Part shown: in pieces, positions 42,217 through 51,003 of the stretch
How positions within the stretch are numbered: position 1 is the first letter of the stretch
Layout of the letters: each line of letters begins with the position of its first letter
NCBI RefSeq assembly: GCF_027497355.1
Contig: NZ_CP114909.1
Span: 372,001 to 436,000 of the forward strand
Direction: 5' to 3'
Source of the DNA: Micromonospora sp. WMMA1947
Lineage (GTDB): Bacteria > Actinomycetota > Actinomycetes > Mycobacteriales > Micromonosporaceae
Length of the DNA stretch: 64,000 bases
Position numbers and translations under genes: made by a program
Notes under the pieces: model-generated
Seen by the model: only the letters and a program-made list of their open reading frames with translations
What the model was told of the DNA's origin: nothing
Database searches by the model: none

Positions 42217-42726
42217 GTGCCGGTGGCCTCGATCCGGGTACGGCAGGCGCGCGACGACGACCGCGACGCGCTGACGGCGCTGCACGAACGGGAGTGGGGC
42301 GGCCCGATCGTGGTGGTCCACGACACCCGCTACGACCTGCGTGACCTGCCCGCGCTGGTGGCGGTCGACGACAGCGGCGGGTTCGCCGGGGCGCTGGCGT
42401 ACCGGGTCGACGCCGACGGGCTGGAGGTGGTGAGCCTGGCCGCGTCGGCACCGGGCAACGGCGCCGGCACCGCCCTGCTGGCCGCCGCCGACGAGGCGGC
42501 CCGGGCGGCCGGGGCGGACCGGATCTGGCTGGTCACCACCAACGACAACCTGGGCGCGCTGCGCTTCTACCAGCGCCGAGGGCTGCGCATCGTCGCGGTG
42601 GACGCGGGCGCCGTGGACCGGGCCCGCGCGGTCAAGCCGACCATCCCGCAGATCGGTGCGGACGGGATCCCGCTGCACGACGAGCTGCGCCTGGCCCGGC
42701 ACCTGAGGGTGGCGGACCAGCGATGA
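42217..42726 (+). CDS. GNAT-family acetyltransferase
   Basis: A 169-residue N-acetyltransferase. Motif A reads VVSLAASAPGNGAGTALLAAADEAA (acetyl-CoA loop), and motif B NDNLGALRFYQRRGLRIV. Start GTG 42217 or GTG 42223; GGGAACG upstream fits the first. It begins 34 bp after lhr and overlaps the DUF62 gene by 4 bp, so the three are probably one transcript. Substrate unknown. Confidence 0.88.
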   Translation: MPVASIRVRQARDDDRDALTALHEREWGGPIVVVHDTRYDLRDLPALVAVDDSGGFAGALAYRVDADGLEVVSLAASAPGNGAGTALLAAADEAARAAGADRIWLVTTNDNLGALRFYQRRGLRIVAVDAGAVDRARAVKPTIPQIGADGIPLHDELRLARHLRVADQR

Positions 42727-43583
42727 GCGGCCCGGACGAACGCGCCCCGGCCGCCGCCGACCGGGGCCGCACGACACCGGACGGCACGCGGCCGGCGGCC
42801 GGCGGTCCGCCCTGTGTCTCGCTGACCACCGACTACGGGCTCTCCGACGGGTTCGTGGCGGCGTGCCACGGAGTGCTGGCCCGGCTCGCCCCGGCCGTCC
42901 GGGTGATCGACGTGACGCACCTGATCCCACCGGCCGACGTCCGCCGGGGCGCGGCGGTGCTCGCGCAGACAGTGCCGTGCCTGCCGTGGGGCGTGCACGT
43001 GGCGGTGGTCGACCCGGGTGTCGGCACGACGCGGCGCGGGATCGCGCTCGCCGCGCCCGGCGGACTGCTCGTGGGGCCGGACAACGGGCTGCTGATCCCG
43101 GCCGCTGAGGCGCTCGGCGGGGTGACCGACGCGGTGGAGCTGACCAACCCGGACTGGCTCGGCCCGGTCGTCTCCCGCACGTTCCACGGGCGGGACGTGT
43201 TCGCGCCGGTGGCCGCCCGGCTGGCACTCGGCGCACCACTGGCCGAGGCGGGACCGGCGGTGGACCCGGGCATGCTGGTCCGGCTGCCGGAGCCGGTGGT
43301 ACGCGCCGAGCCCGGCGGCCTCACCGCCGAGGTGCTGACCGTCGACCACTTCGGCAACGTCCAGCTCGCCGCGCCGGGCGCGCTGCTCGACGGCCTGCCG
43401 TCCCGGGTCCTGGTGAACGGGCACGAAGCGGTCCACGGCCGCACGTTCGGCGACGCCGAACCCGGCACCCTGGTGGTCTACGTCGACTCGGCCGGCCTGG
43501 TCGCCATAGCGGTGAACACCGGCCGAGCCGCCGACACCCTACGCACCACCCCAGGCACCCTCATCACCCTCACCACCCCCTAA
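42723..43583 (+). CDS. SAM hydroxide adenosyltransferase (DUF62 / fluorinase-like)
   Basis: A 286-residue enzyme of the family that converts S-adenosylmethionine to adenosine and methionine using water. LTTDYGLSDGFVAACHG carries the first Asp; VVDPGVGTTRRG and SRTFHGRDVFAPVAA supply the conserved Arg/His region. There is no halide-pocket insertion visible, so it is read as the hydrolase rather than a halogenase. A non-conserved N-terminal arm of about 30 residues precedes the core. ATG 42723 overlaps the GNAT stop. Confidence 0.88.
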   Translation: MSGPDERAPAAADRGRTTPDGTRPAAGGPPCVSLTTDYGLSDGFVAACHGVLARLAPAVRVIDVTHLIPPADVRRGAAVLAQTVPCLPWGVHVAVVDPGVGTTRRGIALAAPGGLLVGPDNGLLIPAAEALGGVTDAVELTNPDWLGPVVSRTFHGRDVFAPVAARLALGAPLAEAGPAVDPGMLVRLPEPVVRAEPGGLTAEVLTVDHFGNVQLAAPGALLDGLPSRVLVNGHEAVHGRTFGDAEPGTLVVYVDSAGLVAIAVNTGRAADTLRTTPGTLITLTTP

Positions 43584-43606
43584 CCCGCACCCCACCCCCA
43601 CCCCCG

Positions 43607-43650
43607 CCCGCCCCGCCCCGCCCCGCCCCGCCCCGCCCCGCCCCGCCCCC
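43607..43650. repeat. (CCCCG)n microsatellite
   Basis: About seven to eight CCCCG units between the DUF62 stop and the 67-bp palindrome. Such tracts are prone to length change. Confidence 0.85.
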
Positions 43651-43652
43651 GC

Positions 43653-43719
43653 GATCTTGCAGTTTCTGCCCCGACACAAGGGATAAATGCCTCACGGGAA
43701 GGGCCGAAACTGCAAGATC
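43653..43719. repeat. 67-bp GATC palindrome (variant type)
   Basis: Begins GATCTTGCAGTTTC and ends GAAACTGCAAGATC, so it shares the GATCNNGNRGTT end with the 55-bp elements but has a 67-bp span. It sits between convergent genes and could also act as a terminator. Confidence 0.75.
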
Positions 43720-43760
43720 AACGGGGGCAGGGTCGGGGGTCGGCGCGGGAGGGCGAGGGG

Positions 43761-45008
43761 TCAGCAGCGGGGGACGGTGCCGCCGTAGATCGACGACAGG
43801 TACGCGTGGCTGACGTAGTTGCCGCCGACCAGGCGGTACCACCTCGTCGTGGTGCGGTACGTGCCGGCGATCCGCTGCCCGGTCACGTAGCACTGCACCG
43901 GCACGTGGGCGTACGTGGCGGCCAGCCCCCGGCTCGCGTACGAGGTGCCCGCCCCGGCGCGCAGGTTCAACGGCCCGGAGCCGACCACGGCCCGCGCCCC
44001 GCCACCGGTCCACAACAGTGTCACGTCCACCCACGCGTTGTCGGTGAGCCGCAGCCCGTCCCAGAACGTCCCGTCGGCCAGGTCCAGCCCGGCCGGGTTG
44101 CGCACGGTACGGCCGAACTGGTCGCGCCCGCCGTTGTAGCCGTTCTGGTACGCCGCCTGCGCCTCCGGCAAGCCGCGCGGCAGGTCCTTCCAGTTCTCCC
44201 TGACCGACGCCGGGTTCCACCAGTCGTCGCGGGTGTTCCACGGGCCGACGTCCCAGACCGGGGCGTACTCGCAGCGGCTGCCGCTCGTCGTGCAGACCTT
44301 GACCGTGTAGTCGCCGGTGTTGCGCGGCGACAGGCCGCGCCGGGTGGGCAGCGCCGCGAAGTGGTCCCGGGTGCGCACCGTGTGCCCGTTGGCGGTGGTG
44401 CCGCCGACCAGGCCGATCCGTGTCGCGTACACCCGGTACGTGAGGGCGGCGGCCGGCTGGACCGCTGTGGTGGCGACCCGGTCGGCGGCCAGGGTCAGGC
44501 CGGTGACGGTGGCCTCCGAGGCGGCGCCGCTGGTGGTCAGCACGACGCGTGCCTGCACCCGGCTGACCGGTGCGTCGAAGACCGCCTCGGTGGCGTCACG
44601 CCACTCGGTCCAGCCGCGGCCACGCCAGCCGCGTACCTGGGCCACCGCCGTACCCCCGTCGCCCGTGCGAGCGGCGAACTGTGCGCGTACCCGGGTCGCG
44701 GGTCGGTCGAGGGTGCGCGGCGCGGAGAGCAGGATGCCCTCGGCGACGGGTCCGCCGACGGCGGCCGGGCGGGTGCGGGCGGTGGGACGGGGGTCGGCCA
44801 GGCGCAGGCGGCCGGACCGCCAGGCGACGTTGACGTCGTCGCCGCCGGCGACGGCGAGGTCGACGGACCAGCGTTCGGGGCCGGGCGCGGTGGCGCGGGA
44901 CGGTACGGCGGGTGGGGGCGCGGCCGGCGCGGGCGTGCCGGGCAGTCCGGCGGCCACGGTGAGCAGGGCGGTCAGGGCGACGACGGTACGACGTCGTGTA
45001 TGTGCCAT
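43761..45008 (-). CDS. Secreted protein with C-terminal SH3-like region
   Basis: A 415-residue exported protein. Signal peptide MAHTRRRTVVALTALLTVAAG...APAAPP. The middle (about 40-250) is a beta-rich region with RGWRGRGWTEWRDATEA, resembling domains that precede peptidoglycan-recognition folds in actinobacterial exoproteins, but no amidase motif is clear. The C-terminal part (SGPLNLRAGAGTSYASRGLAATYAHVPVQCYVTG) looks like a bacterial SH3 domain, a cell-wall-binding fold. ATG 45008 is 6 nt past GAGGAG, better than 45014. No catalytic residues identified. Confidence 0.8.
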   Translation of the reverse strand: MAHTRRRTVVALTALLTVAAGLPGTPAPAAPPPAVPSRATAPGPERWSVDLAVAGGDDVNVAWRSGRLRLADPRPTARTRPAAVGGPVAEGILLSAPRTLDRPATRVRAQFAARTGDGGTAVAQVRGWRGRGWTEWRDATEAVFDAPVSRVQARVVLTTSGAASEATVTGLTLAADRVATTAVQPAAALTYRVYATRIGLVGGTTANGHTVRTRDHFAALPTRRGLSPRNTGDYTVKVCTTSGSRCEYAPVWDVGPWNTRDDWWNPASVRENWKDLPRGLPEAQAAYQNGYNGGRDQFGRTVRNPAGLDLADGTFWDGLRLTDNAWVDVTLLWTGGGARAVVGSGPLNLRAGAGTSYASRGLAATYAHVPVQCYVTGQRIAGTYRTTTRWYRLVGGNYVSHAYLSSIYGGTVPRC

Positions 45009-45116
45009 TGGCATCTCCTCAGAACCCCCTGATCGTGGCGTTTCCGCAGATCAAGTGGAACCTCAGTACAAATAGCGACACATGCGAATTCTGCTCGGCC
45101 GGGGGACAATGGCCGG

Positions 45117-45938
45117 GTGCCCGAAGGCGACACCGTCTGGAACACCGCGCGCGTCCTGCAACGCGCGCTGGCCGGGGCCCGGCTCACCGGGTCCGACTTC
45201 CGCGTGCCGCAGCTCGCCACCACCGACCTGACCGGCTGGACCGTGCGCGAGTCGGCGAGCCGCGGCAAGCACCTGCTGCTGCGCCTGACCGGCACCGACG
45301 CCGGCCGGTGGACGCTGCACTCGCACCTGCGGATGGACGGCGCCTGGCGGGCGTACGCCCCGGGTGAGCGCTGGAGCGGACGGCCGGCGCACCTGATCCG
45401 GGTGGTGCTGCGCTCCCCTGCCGCGGTCGCTGTCGGCTACCACCTGCACGAGCTGGCGCTGGTGCCGACCGCCGAGGAGGAGTCGCTCGTCGGCCACCTC
45501 GGCCCCGACCTGCTCGGCCCGGACTGGGACGCGGACGAGGCGGTCCGCCGGCTCGCCGCCGACCCGGAGCGCACCATCGGCGAGGCGTTGCTCGACCAGC
45601 GCAACCTGGCCGGGGTGGGCAACCTCTACAAGTGCGAGGTGCTGTTCCTGCGCGGCGTGTCGCCGTGGACGCCGGTCGGTGCGGTGCCGGACCTACCAGG
45701 CACCGTCGCGCTGGCCCAGCGGCTGCTCGCGGCCAACCGGGGCCGCTGGACGCAGAGCACCACGGGGGTGCTGCACCGGGGCGGGACGACCTACGTCTAC
45801 GGCCGCCGGGCCCAGCCGTGCCGCCGCTGCGGGACCGCCATCCGCAAGGAGGAACTGGGTGAACGGGTCACCTACTGGTGCCCCGCCTGCCAGCCCGGCG
45901 TGGAACTTCCACGAAACGCCCAAGATCGGCCGAGATAG
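45117..45938 (+). CDS. nei: Fpg/Nei-family DNA glycosylase (endonuclease VIII type)
   Basis: A 273-residue bifunctional glycosylase/AP lyase. It starts (GTG) PEGDTVWNTARVL, giving the catalytic Pro2 and Glu3; RGKHLLLRL, HLRMDGAWR and LLDQRNLAGVGNLYKCE are the H2TH features. A C-terminal zinc finger reads PCRRCGTAIRK then WCPACQ. The PEGDTVW opening points to Nei/Nei2 (oxidised pyrimidines) rather than Fpg (which opens PELPEVE). Divergent from the secreted protein gene at 45008. Confidence 0.93.
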   Translation: MPEGDTVWNTARVLQRALAGARLTGSDFRVPQLATTDLTGWTVRESASRGKHLLLRLTGTDAGRWTLHSHLRMDGAWRAYAPGERWSGRPAHLIRVVLRSPAAVAVGYHLHELALVPTAEEESLVGHLGPDLLGPDWDADEAVRRLAADPERTIGEALLDQRNLAGVGNLYKCEVLFLRGVSPWTPVGAVPDLPGTVALAQRLLAANRGRWTQSTTGVLHRGGTTYVYGRRAQPCRRCGTAIRKEELGERVTYWCPACQPGVELPRNAQDRPR

Positions 45939-46068
45939 GGACGATTGGGTACTTCCGCCTCACCCCTGTGACGTCGCATGCTGCGGTGGACCGCTCACGG
46001 ATCGTCAGCAGCGCGTACGCCCGCCACGCCGGGGTGTCGGCCGGCGCGCCCCGACCCCGGGGAGAGCC

Positions 46069-49000
46069 ATGGTGCTGTTCCGCCGCAGCCGGCCCGGACG
46101 CCCGGACCGCGCCGCCGTCGTCGCCGTCGAGACCGCGCCCACCGGCGACCCGACGCCGGCCGGTTCCGTCGCGCCCGCCGTTCCGGCCGCCCGGGACGGC
46201 GACGACGAGCAAGGTCCGGCGCCTGCGAGCCTGGACCCGACCGCCGTCCCGCGCCTGTTCGGCCCGGTGCCGAACACCGCCGCCAGCCCGCTGCCCACGC
46301 TCGACCCGGACGGCCACCCGGTACCCGGCACCGGCATCCGCAAGTTCGTCGACCCGCTGCCGCTGCCCGGGCAGCCGGCCAGCGCCGGGCTCGGCGCCCG
46401 CCTGCCGGTCGCAGTCCCGGACACCATCACCTGGCCGGGCTGCGACTACTACGAGATCGGCCTCCAGGAGTACGCGCAGCGCCTGCACCGCGACCTGCCC
46501 GCCACCCGGCTACGCGGCTACCGGCAGCTCAACCTGGGCACCGACGCCTCCGGCCACAACACGGTCAGCCCACCCGACCGCCCCTGGCACCTCGGCCCGA
46601 TGATCGTGGCCCGGCGGGGCCGCCCGGTCCGGATCAAGTTCATCAACCAGCTCCCCACCGGGCGAGCGGGCGAGCTGTTCCTACCTGTCGACGAGACGGT
46701 CGACGGCGCGGGTGCCGGGCCGCTCGACGGCCCCGCGCCGTACCCGCAGAACCGGGCCGTGCCGCACCTGTCCGGCGCGCAGACCGGGTGGATCAGCGCC
46801 GGCAACCCGTGGCAGTGGATCACCCCGGCCGGGGAGATCACGCCGTACCCGGCGGGTGCCTGTGTGACGCCGGTACCGGACATGCCGCCGCCCGGCGCGG
46901 GCGCCACCACGCTGTACTTCCCGAACGACCAGAGCGGCCGCCTCATGTGGCTGCACGACAACACGCTCGGCCTGTCCCGGCTCACCGTCTACTCCGGCCA
47001 GATCGCGCTCTACCTGCTCACCGACCCGGCCGAGGAACGGCTCGTCGACGACGGCGTGCTGCCCGCCGACCAGTTCCCGCTGGTGATCGAGGACAAGACG
47101 TTCGTGCCCGACGACGCGCAGCTCGCCGCCCAGGACCCCACCTGGGACCGGGACCGCTGGGGCGCCAAGGGCAGCCTCTGGCACCCGCACGTCTACCAGC
47201 CCCGGCAGAACCCGTACCGGCTCACCGGCACCAACCCGACCGGCCGCTGGGACTACGGGCCGTGGACCCACGACCCGGACGGCGGCGCCAGCCCGTGGGT
47301 CGCCCCGGTGCCGAACCCGCACCACGACCCCGACACCGACCCGGACGAGCCGCCGCTGGTGCCGGGCGTGCCGCACCCGTCGGCGGTCCCCGACGCGTAC
47401 GGCGACACCCCGCTCGTCAACGGCGTGGCCTACCCGTACCTGGAGGTCGCGCCGCGGGCGTACCGGTTCCGGATCCTCAACGCCTGCGCGGACCGCGCGC
47501 TCAACCTCCAGCTCTACCGGGCCGCCTCGGACGCGCCGATGTGGGCCGAGGACGGCAGTCCCGCCGACCCGGACGCCGGTGAGGTGCCGATGGTCGAGGC
47601 GGTCCGCGCGCCGGGACGGCCCGCGTACTGGCCGGCGGACGGACGCGACGGAGGCGTACCCGACCCGGCCGCCGCCGGGCCCGAGATGATCCAGATCGGC
47701 AACGAGGGCGGCCTGCTCCCCGCCCCCGTGGTGCTGACGAACCGGCCGGTCGACTACCGGTACGACAGGCAGGACCCGACCGTGCTCAACGTGGACGGGC
47801 ACGCGCTGCTGCTCGCCCCCGGCGAACGGGCCGACGTGGTGGTGGACTTCTCCACGGTGCCGCCGGGCAGCACGCTCATCCTCTACAACGACTGCCCCGC
47901 GCCGCTGCCCCGGTTCGATCCGCGCCACGACCACCACACCGGCGCGCCCGACCGGACCGCCGCCGGTGGCCTGCCGCCGACCTGCCCCGGGTACGGCCCG
48001 AACACGCGCACGCTGCTCCAGATCCGGGTGACCGGCACCCCGGCCCAGCCGTACGACACGCGACGGCTCGCCGAGCGGCTACCCGGGGCGTACGCCCGCA
48101 GCCAGCCGCCGCCGATCGTGCCGCACCCGGCGTACGACGCCGCGATCGGCACCTCCACCCCGCACCCGACGCTCGTTCCCGCGCGGGCCACCTCGGTCAC
48201 GTTCACCCCGGCGGGCGCGACCGCCCCGGTCACCTTGCCGCTGGCGGTCAAGTCCGTCGGGCAGGTGTTCGAGCCGCGGCACGGCCGCGCGGTGGGACGG
48301 CTCGGCGTCGGCCACCCGGTCAGCGCGCCGCTCACCCCGGCCACGCTGCCGCTGGGGCCGGCCGACCCGGCCACCGAGGTGCTGCACGCCACCGATCCGG
48401 CCCTGGCGGTCGGCGCCCCCGGCGACGGCACGCAGCTCTGGCGGATCGTCGGCGACGCCCCCCGTACCCACCCGGTGCACATCGAGGGCTGCGACGTGCA
48501 GTTGGTCAACCGGGTCGGCTGGGACGGCACGGTCCGCCCGCCGGACCCGGGCGAGTTGGGCTGGAAGGACACCGTCCGGGTCAACCCCCGGGAGGACGTC
48601 GTGGTGGCGCTGCGTCCCGTACCGCCCGCCCTGCCGTTCAAGATCGGCGACAGCGTACGGCTGCTCGACCCGACCCGCCCGCCCGGCGCGCGCCTGGACG
48701 CCGGCCCGGTCAGCCCCGTCGACGGCCGCCCCGCGATCGTGGTGAACCAGCTGGTCAACCTCGGCTGGGAGTACCGCTGGCAGACCCGCTCGGCCGGACT
48801 GCGCGACCAGGGCATGAGCCGCCCGCTGGTGGTGCGCGTGGCACCCAAGGCGCCGACCGGGCTCACCGCCACCCCGGCGCCCGGCAGCGCCACCGCGCTC
48901 CCCGCCATCGCGCTGACCTGGACCGGCAACGGCAGCCGGCCCGTACCCACCAGCCACCGGCTGCAACGCGCCACCGACAGCACCTTCACCACCGGGCTGA

Positions 49001-49716
49001 CCGAGATCACGGTGGCCGCCACCGCCACCCGGTACACCGACGCCACCGTCACCCCCGGCGTCACCTACCACTACCGGATCCGCGCCGAGAACGCGGTGAG
49101 CTGCTCGTCCTGGTCCAACGCCGTACCGGCGGCGGTGCACCTGGCCGCGCCGACCCGGGTGACAGCGGTGCTGCCGCCGACCGGGCCGCTGCGGGTGGCG
49201 CTGCGCTGGGCCAACCACTCCTTCGCCACCGGAGTGGACGTGCAGCGGGCCACCAACCCGACGTTCACCAGCGGGCCGGGCACCACGGCCATCGCCGTGG
49301 GCGAGTCCCACGTGGACCCGGCGGTCGCGCCGGACACCACGTACTACTACCGGGTACGCACGACGTACCTGGGCGCCGCCTCACCCTGGTCGACTGTGGC
49401 CACCGTGACCACCCCGGCCCGCCCGGTCGCACCGACCGGATTGAGCGTCACCGCCGGCGTGTCCGGGCCGGACACCGCCACCGTGACGGTGAGCTGGTCG
49501 GCGCCGACCCCGGCCGGGCCGGGTGCCGGGTTCGTCGTGCAGCGCGCCACCGACGCCGCCTTCACGCGCGAGCCGGCGACGTTCCACGTGACCGGCCGCG
49601 GCTTCACCAACACGGGTCTGGCCCGCGGTGTGACCTACCACTACCGGGTCAGAGCCACAAACGTCGTAGGCACCTCCCCCTGGACTCCCCCAGCCCAGAA
49701 AACCACCCCCACCTGA
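46069..49716 (+). CDS. Multicopper-oxidase-like protein lacking most copper ligands, with three FN3 domains
   Basis: A 1215-residue protein. Residues about 60-920 follow a CotA-like three-cupredoxin layout (KFVDPLPLPG, YEIGLQEYAQRLHRDLP, ARRGRPVRIKFINQLP). The ligand motifs are altered: HLHG is PHLSG (His233 kept, Ser235), HDH is HDN (His296 kept, Asn298), HPxHLH is HPVHIE (His801, His804, Glu806), and HCHxxxH is Gln905-Thr906-Arg907 with Leu911. The type 1 cysteine is gone. Residues about 925-1215 are three fibronectin type III repeats (TYHYRIRAENAV, TYYYRVRTTYLG, TYHYRVRATNVV). No signal peptide is evident. Oxidase activity is not expected; a binding or structural role is inferred. Confidence 0.85.
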   Translation: MVLFRRSRPGRPDRAAVVAVETAPTGDPTPAGSVAPAVPAARDGDDEQGPAPASLDPTAVPRLFGPVPNTAASPLPTLDPDGHPVPGTGIRKFVDPLPLPGQPASAGLGARLPVAVPDTITWPGCDYYEIGLQEYAQRLHRDLPATRLRGYRQLNLGTDASGHNTVSPPDRPWHLGPMIVARRGRPVRIKFINQLPTGRAGELFLPVDETVDGAGAGPLDGPAPYPQNRAVPHLSGAQTGWISAGNPWQWITPAGEITPYPAGACVTPVPDMPPPGAGATTLYFPNDQSGRLMWLHDNTLGLSRLTVYSGQIALYLLTDPAEERLVDDGVLPADQFPLVIEDKTFVPDDAQLAAQDPTWDRDRWGAKGSLWHPHVYQPRQNPYRLTGTNPTGRWDYGPWTHDPDGGASPWVAPVPNPHHDPDTDPDEPPLVPGVPHPSAVPDAYGDTPLVNGVAYPYLEVAPRAYRFRILNACADRALNLQLYRAASDAPMWAEDGSPADPDAGEVPMVEAVRAPGRPAYWPADGRDGGVPDPAAAGPEMIQIGNEGGLLPAPVVLTNRPVDYRYDRQDPTVLNVDGHALLLAPGERADVVVDFSTVPPGSTLILYNDCPAPLPRFDPRHDHHTGAPDRTAAGGLPPTCPGYGPNTRTLLQIRVTGTPAQPYDTRRLAERLPGAYARSQPPPIVPHPAYDAAIGTSTPHPTLVPARATSVTFTPAGATAPVTLPLAVKSVGQVFEPRHGRAVGRLGVGHPVSAPLTPATLPLGPADPATEVLHATDPALAVGAPGDGTQLWRIVGDAPRTHPVHIEGCDVQLVNRVGWDGTVRPPDPGELGWKDTVRVNPREDVVVALRPVPPALPFKIGDSVRLLDPTRPPGARLDAGPVSPVDGRPAIVVNQLVNLGWEYRWQTRSAGLRDQGMSRPLVVRVAPKAPTGLTATPAPGSATALPAIALTWTGNGSRPVPTSHRLQRATDSTFTTGLTEITVAATATRYTDATVTPGVTYHYRIRAENAVSCSSWSNAVPAAVHLAAPTRVTAVLPPTGPLRVALRWANHSFATGVDVQRATNPTFTSGPGTTAIAVGESHVDPAVAPDTTYYYRVRTTYLGAASPWSTVATVTTPARPVAPTGLSVTAGVSGPDTATVTVSWSAPTPAGPGAGFVVQRATDAAFTREPATFHVTGRGFTNTGLARGVTYHYRVRATNVVGTSPWTPPAQKTTPT

Positions 49717-49733
49717 CCGCCCTCGTCCGGGTC

Positions 49734-49788
49734 GATCATGAAGTTGACGGCAGATTCGAAGATCAACACCCCCGCCAACTTCATGATC
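49734..49788. repeat. 55-bp GATC palindrome, M type
   Basis: GATCATGAAGTTGACGG at the left and CCGCCAACTTCATGATC at the right; exactly 55 bp. It begins 18 bp after the FN3 protein stop. Confidence 0.85.
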
Positions 49789-49850
49789 ACCGGGGCGAGG
49801 GCCGCTCGCCCTCGCCCTGGCCCGACCCTCGCCCTGGCCCCGGCCCCGGT

Positions 49851-49905
49851 GATCAAGGAGTTTGTGTCCAGATCGGGCTCACCGGAGGACACAAACCCCT
49901 TGATC
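49851..49905. repeat. 55-bp GATC palindrome, K type
   Basis: GATCAAGGAGTTTGTGTCC at the left and GGACACAAACCCCTTGATC at the right; exactly 55 bp. Confidence 0.85.
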
Positions 49906-50028
49906 ACCGCGCGGCAGAGAGCGCACAGGGCGCAGATAGCGGAGAGACCGCGCGGGTGCGGGGCCCAGGGGCGCGCGAGGGCAGGACGCCGGGCGCCAGC
50001 GCCACCGCCCCGTGCGGGGAACCCCGTT

Positions 50029-50083
50029 GATCATGAGGTTGGCGGCAGAAATGGGGATCCAAAATGCCGTCAACCTCATGATC
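50029..50083. repeat. 55-bp GATC palindrome, M type
   Basis: GATCATGAGGTTGGCGG at the left and GCCGTCAACCTCATGATC at the right; exactly 55 bp. Confidence 0.85.
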
Positions 50084-50121
50084 GTGCGTGTCAGGGGCCG
50101 GTCCGGGGCGCCCGGGGCGGT

Positions 50122-50176
50122 GATCAAGGGGTTCGTGTCCGGATTTGGTCGGCGGGAGGACACTAACTCCTTGATC
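50122..50176. repeat. 55-bp GATC palindrome, K type
   Basis: GATCAAGGGGTTCGTGTCC at the left and GGACACTAACTCCTTGATC at the right; exactly 55 bp. It ends 49 bp before the pspM stop. Confidence 0.85.
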
Positions 50177-50225
50177 AACGGGGAAGGCGCAGCCGCAGCC
50201 GGGCGGGGAGCCGCCGAGGGGACTG

Positions 50226-50987
50226 TCAGGGGGCTCGGAGGGGGGTGCGGAGTTCGGCCAGGGCGGAGGCCACGCCGTGCAGCAGGTCGGTGGCCTCGGT
50301 CAGGCGCGCGGCGGACGGGTGCTCGGTGTTGGGGCGCGCGTCCTCGGCCACGTAGCCGGCGGCGGCCACCACCAACCGCTCGTACGCGGCCACCCCGTCC
50401 TCCAACTGCGCCACCAGCGTCGCGTGCACCTCGTTCAGGGTGCTCTGCGGGGTCAGCTTCGCCGCACGTTCCACGCTCGCCACCCGGGTCGCCAGCTCCC
50501 GCAGGGACCGGTCGGCCTCGGCCGCCTCCCGGACCGCCGGCTCGGCCAGCCCGGTCAGCCGTCCGGCCAACCCGGCCAGGGTGAGCGCGGCCCGGTCCAG
50601 CCGGGCCCACGGCTCGGCCGCGGCGGTGCCGCGCAGCGCGAGGCGGGAACGGACCCGGCGTACCTCGGCCACGACGCCCGGCCCGACGGGCAGCCGCTCG
50701 ACGGCGGCGACCAGCCGGGCGCGGGAGCGGGCGGCGGCTTCGGCCGGGTCCAGCGCGGGCGGTGGCGGCACGGCGGCCAGCGCCCGGTGGTCGACCCAGC
50801 GCCAGGCGGCCACCGCGATCGCGCTGCCCGCGGCGCCGGCCCAGGCCGCGTCCGCCAGACCCAGTCCGGCGTACGGGGTGAGCACCGCGGCGGCGCCGCC
50901 GAGCCCTCCGGCCAGGACGCTCCAGCGCCGCGCCGAGTTACGCAGCCTGCGCAGCCTCCGGAAGTGCCGGGCCCGTTCGTCCGCCAT
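50226..50987 (-). CDS. pspM: Phage shock envelope stress protein PspM
   Basis: A 253-residue membrane protein. Two close helices near the N-terminus (WSVLAGGLGGAAAVLTPYAG, AAWAGAAGSAIAVAAWRWV-type) follow a basic opening MADERARHFRRLRRLRNSARR; the rest is a cytoplasmic, helical Arg/Ala-rich domain. Architecture and position directly after pspA match actinobacterial PspM, which anchors PspA to the membrane. It starts 16 bp after the pspA stop. Confidence 0.85.
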   Translation of the reverse strand: MADERARHFRRLRRLRNSARRWSVLAGGLGGAAAVLTPYAGLGLADAAWAGAAGSAIAVAAWRWVDHRALAAVPPPPALDPAEAAARSRARLVAAVERLPVGPGVVAEVRRVRSRLALRGTAAAEPWARLDRAALTLAGLAGRLTGLAEPAVREAAEADRSLRELATRVASVERAAKLTPQSTLNEVHATLVAQLEDGVAAYERLVVAAAGYVAEDARPNTEHPSAARLTEATDLLHGVASALAELRTPLRAP

Positions 50988-51003
50988 CGTGTCCGCCCCT
51001 CCG

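Noticed and set aside
42723..43583. DUF62 protein considered as a fluorinase or chlorinase
   Set aside because: No halide-binding insertion is visible and there is no biosynthetic cluster around it; the SAM hydrolase is the simpler reading.
49734..50176. Palindrome cluster considered as a CRISPR array
   Set aside because: Units alternate between two types, are long palindromes, are unevenly spaced and have no cas genes nearby.
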